Part shown: positions 56,642 through 64,000 of the stretch, one piece after another | Position numbering within the stretch: position 1 is the first letter of the stretch | Layout of the letters: every line of letters starts with the position of its first letter | DNA from: Cupriavidus basilensis | Lineage (GTDB): Bacteria; Pseudomonadota; Gammaproteobacteria; Burkholderiales; Burkholderiaceae | Assembly (NCBI RefSeq): GCF_008801925.2 | Contig: NZ_CP062803.1 | Span: forward strand, 1,426,001-1,490,000 | Direction: 5' to 3' | DNA length: 64,000 nucleotides | Notes under the pieces: model-generated | Told to the model about the DNA's origin: nothing | Seen by the model: only the letters and a program-made list of their open reading frames with translations | The model's database searches: none | Made by a program: the position numbers and the translations under genes

Positions 56642-56827
56642 TAGTGAGCGCGCCGCACGTGCACCGGGCGGCTGCCGCAGAGAATCTGGTGAACACAAGC
56701 GCTGCGCTGCATGGCAGCCAGCCGGCGGTTTAGAATGCTCGCACCGGCGCGCTCCACGCTGACCCGGCGCCATCCGGGCGCCGCAGCGCGCGCTTGATTG
56801 GCGACTTTCCGTATCCAGGCTTTCATC

Positions 56828-57370
56828 GTGACCATTCGCAGCTTCCAGGGCAAGGCCCCCCAACTCGGCGACCGCGCGTTCGTCGACCCCAGTGCCGTCG
56901 TGATCGGCGACGTCGTGATCGGCGCGGACAGCTCCGTCTGGCCGCTGGTGACCATCCGTGGCGACATGCACCGCATTCGCATCGGCGCGCGTACCAGCGT
57001 GCAGGACGGCAGCGTGCTGCACATCACGCACGCCGGGCCGTTCAATCCCGATGGCTTTGCGCTCACCATCGGCGACGACGTGACGATCGGCCACAAGGCG
57101 CTGCTGCATGGCTGCACGGTAGGCAGCCGCATCCTGATCGGCATGGGCACCATCGTGATGGACGGCGCGGTGATCGAGGATGAAGTGATCCTCGGCGCCG
57201 GCAGCCTGGTGCCTCCCGGCAAGGTGCTCAAGAGCGGGCATCTCTATGTCGGCAGCCCGGCGAAAGAGGCGAGGGCGCTCACGGAGAAGGAGCTTGGCTT
57301 CTTCCGTTATACGGCGGCCAATTACGTCAAGCTGAAGGACCAGCACGTGGCGGAGTTGAAGGGCGGTTGA
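56828..57370 (+). CDS. Gamma-carbonic-anhydrase-like hexapeptide protein 2
   Basis: The 180-residue protein is another left-handed beta-helix with VIRGDMHRIRIG-type segments, VLHITHAGPFN, IGHKALLHGCTVG and IGMGTIVMDGAVIEDE. Metal-binding histidines fit those of gamma carbonic anhydrases. It is divergent from the copy at 3,325-3,849: HITHAGPFNPDGF replaces the HTDPG loop. GTG is the likely start, with a weak AGG upstream; an in-frame TTG ten codons upstream is possible. Enzyme activity is not established. Confidence 0.88.
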   Translation: MTIRSFQGKAPQLGDRAFVDPSAVVIGDVVIGADSSVWPLVTIRGDMHRIRIGARTSVQDGSVLHITHAGPFNPDGFALTIGDDVTIGHKALLHGCTVGSRILIGMGTIVMDGAVIEDEVILGAGSLVPPGKVLKSGHLYVGSPAKEARALTEKELGFFRYTAANYVKLKDQHVAELKGG

Positions 57371-57432
57371 CAGGCTGCCCGCGAAGGCTTTGCCTTTACA
57401 ATAGAAGATCACATTTTCGAGAAAAAAGAACA

Positions 57433-57933
57433 ATGAGCTTCTATCAAGGCAAGGTTTCGGTGCGAACGATTTCTGCATGGCTGGTCATGCTTGGCGCGTC
57501 GCTCTGTGTAGCGCCGGCCAGTGCGCAGTCCAGGAATATGGGCGGGTCGGAGCAGGTCTCCGTTGGCACGCTGTCGATCCTCGCCGCGCCTGTCGTCAGC
57601 GTGGCCGGCAGCACCGGTGGCGCGGGCCCGGTGGAGGGTTCCTTGCTGGCGGGCATGGGCAGCGCCTTTGTCGTTTCCGGCATTGCGCAGGGCGGGAAGG
57701 ATACCGTCGAGGTGATCCTCGACTCGGTCAGCACCGCGGGCAAGGCTTCGGTCAAGGTCGCCAAGAGCGGGTTCGAGAAGCTGGGCGTCTCGGTGGGCGC
57801 CACCGTGAATGCCGTGGCTGATTCGACCGGCACCGTGCTGGTGGTGTCAGGCAAGGTGCTCGCCTTTATTCCCAATACGATCGGTGAGGCGTTGCTTTAT
57901 CGCGAGCGGGTTCCCACGGCCGCGAAGCCGTGA
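57433..57933 (+). CDS. Exported protein of unknown function, paired with the DUF2145 gene
   Basis: The 166-residue product has a signal peptide ending ASA (about residue 31), then a Ser/Gly/Val-rich body with predicted beta character: QVSVGTLSILAAPVVSVAG and ATVNAVADSTGTVLVVSGKVLAF. I recognise no named family. A DUF2145 gene starts 11 bases after its stop on the same strand, so the two are probably one operon and may form an envelope unit. No Shine-Dalgarno sequence is clear. Confidence 0.6.
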   Translation: MSFYQGKVSVRTISAWLVMLGASLCVAPASAQSRNMGGSEQVSVGTLSILAAPVVSVAGSTGGAGPVEGSLLAGMGSAFVVSGIAQGGKDTVEVILDSVSTAGKASVKVAKSGFEKLGVSVGATVNAVADSTGTVLVVSGKVLAFIPNTIGEALLYRERVPTAAKP

Positions 57934-57944
57934 CGGGGCGCGCC

Positions 57945-58760
57945 ATGAACTTGAACCGGATGGGCCGCACGGGCCGCACCGGCGCCTTGCTCGCCCTGCT
58001 GCTGGTTCCGCTGCTGGCGTCGGCGGGGCAGAGTTGCGAAGACACGCCGCTCAGCACGCAGACGCTGCGCCAGGCCATGGCCACGGCGCAAAAGGTGACG
58101 GCGGAGATGGAACGGCGCCAGGACAACGTGGCGCTGGTGGGACGGGTGGGGCAGGACCTGTCCAGCTACGGCCTGAAATACAGTCACGTCGGCATCATCT
58201 ACCGCAACCCGGGGGACGCGCGCTGGCGCATTGCCCATTTGCTCAATAGCTGTGGCACCGCGCAGTCGGATCTGTGGTACGAGGGCGTCGGCAATTTCTT
58301 CCTGGACGACATGTTCTCGTACGATGCCGTCCTGATCGTCCCTCCCAGGCAGATCGCCGATCGCCTGCTGCCGCGCCTGCAGGATGGCGCAGCCCTGCGC
58401 TCGGTTCACGACGTCAACTACAGCCTGGTATCGTACCCATTCTCCACGCAGTACCAGAACTCCAACACCTGGGTGCTGGAAACGCTGGCAGCCGTGGAAG
58501 CCAGGGACGCCAAGATCGTCAACCGCGAACAGGCGCAGGCCTGGCTCAAGCTGGCCGGCTACCAGCCGTCCGAGATGAAGATCGGTACGTTCAAGCGCCT
58601 GGGTGGCCGCGTGTTCAAGGCCAACGTGGCCTTTGACGATCATCCCACTGAGCTGCGCTTCTCCGACCGCATCCGGACCGTCACCGTCGATTCCGTGATG
58701 CGATTCCTGGCGGACCGCAACGAGGGCTGGCAGGTCGTGGAAATTCCGGCAGCGCGCTAA
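57945..58760 (+). CDS. DUF2145 exported protein, possible permuted papain-like fold
   Basis: The 271-residue product has a signal peptide ending ASA (about residue 28) and matches DUF2145. The mature region starts with a Cys (QSCED), and VALVGRVGQDLSSYGLKYSHVGIIYR resembles the catalytic-His segment of permuted NlpC/P60-like proteins. The expected nucleophile region reads YQNSNTWVLE, with Ser where Cys might be expected, so catalysis is uncertain. GTG at 57,930 is an alternative start sharing bases with the preceding stop. Confidence 0.75.
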   Translation: MNLNRMGRTGRTGALLALLLVPLLASAGQSCEDTPLSTQTLRQAMATAQKVTAEMERRQDNVALVGRVGQDLSSYGLKYSHVGIIYRNPGDARWRIAHLLNSCGTAQSDLWYEGVGNFFLDDMFSYDAVLIVPPRQIADRLLPRLQDGAALRSVHDVNYSLVSYPFSTQYQNSNTWVLETLAAVEARDAKIVNREQAQAWLKLAGYQPSEMKIGTFKRLGGRVFKANVAFDDHPTELRFSDRIRTVTVDSVMRFLADRNEGWQVVEIPAAR

Positions 58761-58781
58761 GCCACCGGCGGGCGTTTCCTG

Positions 58782-60203
58782 TCAGATCACCTTGCCCGGG
58801 TTCATCAACCCCTGCGGATCCAGCGCCTGCTTGATCGCCCGCATCATCGCCAGCTCCACGCCGCTCTTGTAGCGGCGGTTTTCCTCGCGCTTGAGCTGGC
58901 CCAGCCCGTGCTCGGCGGAGATCGAGCCGCGGTGGGCGTGCACGCTGTCATGCACGATCAGGTTGATGGCTTGCGAGTTGCCGAGGAAGGCATCGTGGCT
59001 TACGCCCACGGGCGGCGACACGTTGTAGTGCAGGTTACCGTCGCCGAGATGGCCGAAGGTGACCATGCGCGCGCCAGGGAAGGCTTGCTGGATCAGGGCG
59101 TCGGTGGTGTCGATGAAGTCGGCGATGCGCGAGATCGGAACCGCGATGTCGTGCTTGATGTTCTTGCCATCGTCGACCTGGGCGAGCGGGATATGTTCGC
59201 GCAGGTTCCAGAAGTCGCGTGACTGCTGCACGGATTCGGCGACGACCGCGTCTTGCACCACGCCGGCTTCGAAGGCAGTTTCCATCAGCGCTTCGAAGAT
59301 GGCGCGCGCATGGTCTTCGCTTTCATTGTCGGACAGTTCCAGCAGCACGACTTGGGGGTGCGGGCGGTCGAACGGATAGCGCAGTTGCGGGTAATGCGTG
59401 GTGACCAGCGACAGGCAGCGCTCGGACATCAGCTCGAAGCCGGTCAGCATGGCGCCCGCGCGCTGCTGGGCGATGGCCAGCAGGGCCAGCGCAGCGCGTG
59501 GGTTGGCCACGGCTGCCAGCGCGGTGACGCGAGCGCGCGGCAGCGGGTAGAGCTTCATCACGGCGGCGGTGATGATGCCGAGCGTGCCTTCCGCCCCGAT
59601 GAACAGGTCGCGCAGGTCATAGCCGGTGTTGTCCTTGCGCAGGCCGCGCAGGCCGTCCCAGATCTCGCCGGCAGGCGTGACCACCTCCAGCCCCAGGCAA
59701 AGCTCGCGCGTATTGCCATAGCGCAGCACTGCCGTGCCGCCGGCGTTGGTGGAAAGGTTGCCGCCGATGGTGCAACTGCCTTCCGCGGCCAGGCTCAGCG
59801 GGAACAGCCGCCCGTGCTCGCGCGCGGTGTCCTGCAACTGCTGCAGGATCACGCCGGCTTCCACGGTGATGGTGTTGTTGAGCGGGTCCACCTGCCGCAC
59901 GCGGTTCAGGCGTTGCAGCGAAATCACCACCGAAGCCTGGTCCGCCTGCGGCGTGGCGCCGCCGCATAGCCCCGTATTGCCGCCTTGCGGCACCACGGCG
60001 AGCTTGTGCGCGTGGCAGGCGTGCACGGCGGCGGCGACCTCCTCCGCCGAGCCCGGCCGCAGCACCGCCACTGCCTCGCCCGTGTAGCGCTTGCGCCAGT
60101 CGGTCAGGTAGGGGGCCTGATCGGCGGCGTCGGTCAGCACGTGCTGCTCGCCGAGCGCGGCGCGGCACAGGGCAAGGAAGGAATCGAGGTGCGAGGCGTT
60201 CAT
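58782..60203 (-). CDS. FAD-linked D-2-hydroxyacid dehydrogenase (D-2-hydroxyglutarate/D-lactate type)
   Basis: The 473-residue protein has the vanillyl-alcohol-oxidase FAD domain: VVPQGGNTGLCGGATP, GSCTIGGNLSTNAGGT, YGNTRELCLGLEVV, and C-terminal GHLGDGNLHYN and EHGLGQLKREEN, hallmarks of the D-2-hydroxyglutarate / D-lactate dehydrogenase group. The metal-site histidines are in GHLGDGN and the EHG motif. The exact substrate cannot be named. No Shine-Dalgarno sequence is strong. DUF2069 and a WrbA-like gene lie upstream on the same strand. Confidence 0.92.
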   Translation of the reverse strand: MNASHLDSFLALCRAALGEQHVLTDAADQAPYLTDWRKRYTGEAVAVLRPGSAEEVAAAVHACHAHKLAVVPQGGNTGLCGGATPQADQASVVISLQRLNRVRQVDPLNNTITVEAGVILQQLQDTAREHGRLFPLSLAAEGSCTIGGNLSTNAGGTAVLRYGNTRELCLGLEVVTPAGEIWDGLRGLRKDNTGYDLRDLFIGAEGTLGIITAAVMKLYPLPRARVTALAAVANPRAALALLAIAQQRAGAMLTGFELMSERCLSLVTTHYPQLRYPFDRPHPQVVLLELSDNESEDHARAIFEALMETAFEAGVVQDAVVAESVQQSRDFWNLREHIPLAQVDDGKNIKHDIAVPISRIADFIDTTDALIQQAFPGARMVTFGHLGDGNLHYNVSPPVGVSHDAFLGNSQAINLIVHDSVHAHRGSISAEHGLGQLKREENRRYKSGVELAMMRAIKQALDPQGLMNPGKVI

Positions 60204-60289
60204 GGCGGTGGGTCCGGGAGGGCGGCCGCTGTGAGGGCGGCCGCGCTGAGGTGGATCGGTGCGAGCTGACGGCGAGCTCGCCGGCGTGG

Positions 60290-62840
<2,551 letters not shown>

Positions 62841-62853
62841 TGGCCGCGCAGGC

Positions 62854-63171
62854 CTAGAAGGGAATCCTGCCGCGCCAGATATCGCCGTACATCACCCAGT
62901 CGCCCATCAGGCTGTAGATGGGATGGCGGAAGGTGGCGGGCCGGTTTTTCTCGAAGCCGAAATGGCCGACCCAGGCGAAGGCATAGCCGGACACGGCGGC
63001 CGCTGCCAGCCACCACCAGTTGCCGCTGAGCAGCAGTGCAAGCAGGCACAGCAATGCCACGCTGGAGCCGGCGAAATGCAGGCGGCGGCAGGTGGGATTG
63101 CGGTGCTCGTTCAGGTAGAAGGGGTAGAAGGCGGCGAAATTCTCGAACTCACGGGGGTGGGCCTGGGGCAT
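62854..63171 (-). CDS. DUF962 (Mpo1/YGL010w-like) membrane protein
   Basis: The 105-residue protein has two transmembrane segments (about residues 35-50 and 52-65) and conserved residues FENFAAFYPFYLNEHRNPTCRRLH and WVGHFGFEKNRPATFRHPIYSLMGDW. Relatives include yeast Mpo1, an Fe-dependent 2-hydroxy fatty acid dioxygenase that uses conserved histidines; several (His22, His32, His69, His82) are present here. Activity in bacteria is unknown. It is convergent with the YihY gene, 13 bases apart. Confidence 0.85.
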   Translation of the reverse strand: MPQAHPREFENFAAFYPFYLNEHRNPTCRRLHFAGSSVALLCLLALLLSGNWWWLAAAAVSGYAFAWVGHFGFEKNRPATFRHPIYSLMGDWVMYGDIWRGRIPF

Positions 63172-63509
63172 GGCGGGGGCCTGTGGGGTGTTCGGGGATT
63201 TTTAGTTTAGGTGGGGGGTGACTGTAACTGCAATTGTTTAATGTCAAGGGCAACTTCAACTGCAGTTTCACCACCCCTGCGGGGCGGCGACCTACTTTCT
63301 TGTCTTGCCAAGAAAGTAGGCAAAGAAGGCGCCCCATACGGCCTAGGTGAACCTTGACGGCTCGCTTCGCATCGCGCGTGTGTGTTTTCCGCCCTTTCGG
63401 GCGGGAAACACGGTTACCACAGTTGGTTGATCTTGCCGCTGGTTGGCTCCCCTCTCCCACTTGTGGGAGGGGCCGGGGGAGAGGGCGGGCGCTCGCTATG
63501 CTTCGGCCT
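63172..63509. repeat. Hairpin-rich intergenic repeat element
   Basis: No gene is seen in these 338 bases. Three hairpins are stacked. CCTACTTTCTTG (63291-63302) pairs with CAAGAAAGTAGG (63309-63320). GTGTTTTCCGCCC (63382-63394) pairs, with one G.T, with GGGCGGGAAACAC (63399-63411). CCCCTCTCCCAC (63449-63460) pairs with GTGGGAGGGG (63463-63472). From memory, pieces like these recur in many Burkholderiales and other proteobacterial genomes as dispersed intergenic elements. Confidence 0.65.
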
Positions 63510-64000
63510 TCACCCTGCCGCTACCACCTTGCGCGCGAACGCTGCCAGCGCGTCCAGTACCTCATCCGGCCTTTCCCCCATCAGCGCGTGCCCGCAGGGC
63601 ACCGTGACCGTGCTGGCCGATGCCATCCTGGCGGCGAGCGCCTGGGCGGCCTTGGGCGAGGTCATCATGTCCTTGCTGCCGCTGATGAACAGGGCGGGGC
63701 AGCGCACGGCGGCCACCGCGGCGTCGCCGTTGGCGTAGGCGTTGCAGGCCGAGAAGTCGTTGTGGAAGACGTGGCCTTCGGGGTTGCGTTGTGCCACGCG
63801 TTCCATCAGGCGCTGGCTGCCGCCTTGCATCCACGAGCCCGGTCCCGGGGAGGAGGGTTTGTTGGCGAGGCTGGAGTGCGACCACGCGTTGACCATGGCG
63901 ATGGCCTGGTCCACGCGGTTGAGCGAGGCGTCGAGCAGGGCGTCGGCGACTTTCATCGGGTAGGCCGTGGCAAGCAGGGCGATGCCGCGCACCGCGTCAG
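63510..64000 (-). CDS. Alpha/beta hydrolase, C-terminal part (cut by window end)
   Basis: The frame is open through the window end, so the N-terminal part lies beyond 64,000. The visible ~163 residues contain a lid-like region rich in helices (VADALLDASLNRVDQAIAMVNAW), then CPALFISGSKDMMTSPKAAQAL with the catalytic-acid Asp region, and VPCGHALMGERPDEVLDAL with the catalytic histidine. This is the C-terminal half of an alpha/beta hydrolase; the nucleophile elbow is outside. The substrate is unknown. Confidence 0.85.
   Translation of the reverse strand, partial: DAVRGIALLATAYPMKVADALLDASLNRVDQAIAMVNAWSHSSLANKPSSPGPGSWMQGGSQRLMERVAQRNPEGHVFHNDFSACNAYANGDAAVAAVRCPALFISGSKDMMTSPKAAQALAARMASASTVTVPCGHALMGERPDEVLDALAAFARKVVAAG

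Overview
The window is a high-GC bacterial chromosome segment. Its gene content and order (eno-ftsB; trpS-dapA-bamC; accA-tilS-lysC-tRNA-Ser; suhB/trmJ/cysE/lpxH/ppiB/ppiA/cysS) are those of a betaproteobacterium of the Burkholderiaceae. Cupriavidus or a close Ralstonia relative is the best guess. This is inferred from protein motifs and remembered synteny, not from a database search.

Region 1 (1-41,950) is mostly housekeeping. It runs from the 3' part of enolase and ftsB through hslO, a gamma-carbonic-anhydrase-like protein, a DUF455 ferritin-like protein, an acyl-CoA synthetase/hydrolase divergent pair, a ferredoxin-NADP reductase, a PHP phosphoesterase, a YciO-type protein, a site-2 protease, trpS, a methyltransferase, dapA, bamC, a metallo-beta-lactamase-fold protein, the divergent roxA/slyD pair, mutS, a universal stress protein with an APC permease, and a MocR/PdxR-type regulator with a divergent FMN-fold enzyme. 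It continues with suhB, trmJ, an internally deleted prpF, cysE, lpxH, two cyclophilins, a TPR protein, cysS, a DNA glycosylase, accA, tilS and lysC. It ends in a tRNA-Ser(GCU) with a consensus promoter and a strong terminator.

Region 2 (about 42,000-56,640) looks accessory. Just after the tRNA-Ser terminator lies a 24-codon remnant resembling the start of a tyrosine-recombinase integrase. The catabolic-looking block that follows has two main operons. The first is cytochrome c, [2Fe-2S] subunit, Tat-exported molybdopterin subunit and FAD monooxygenase 1. The second is a VOC-fold protein, FAD monooxygenase 2, DUF485 and an ActP-type symporter, followed by a TetR regulator. Also present are an Old Yellow Enzyme, a LysR regulator, a third paralogous FAD monooxygenase and a FrnE/DsbA-like protein. 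The three monooxygenases resemble 2,6-dihydroxypyridine / 6-hydroxynicotinate 3-monooxygenases, and the exported Mo-hydroxylase resembles isoquinoline/nicotinate hydroxylases. A plausible reading is oxidation of an N-heteroaromatic or related aromatic compound. A near-identical 17-bp box lies upstream of both tetR and the VOC operon and suggests that TetR controls both.

Region 3 (56,650-64,000) returns to ordinary genes: a second gamma-carbonic-anhydrase-like protein, an exported two-gene unit of unknown function (including DUF2145), a D-2-hydroxyacid dehydrogenase, a WrbA-like flavoprotein with DUF2069, a YihY-family membrane protein, DUF962, a hairpin-rich intergenic repeat, and an alpha/beta hydrolase cut by the window end.
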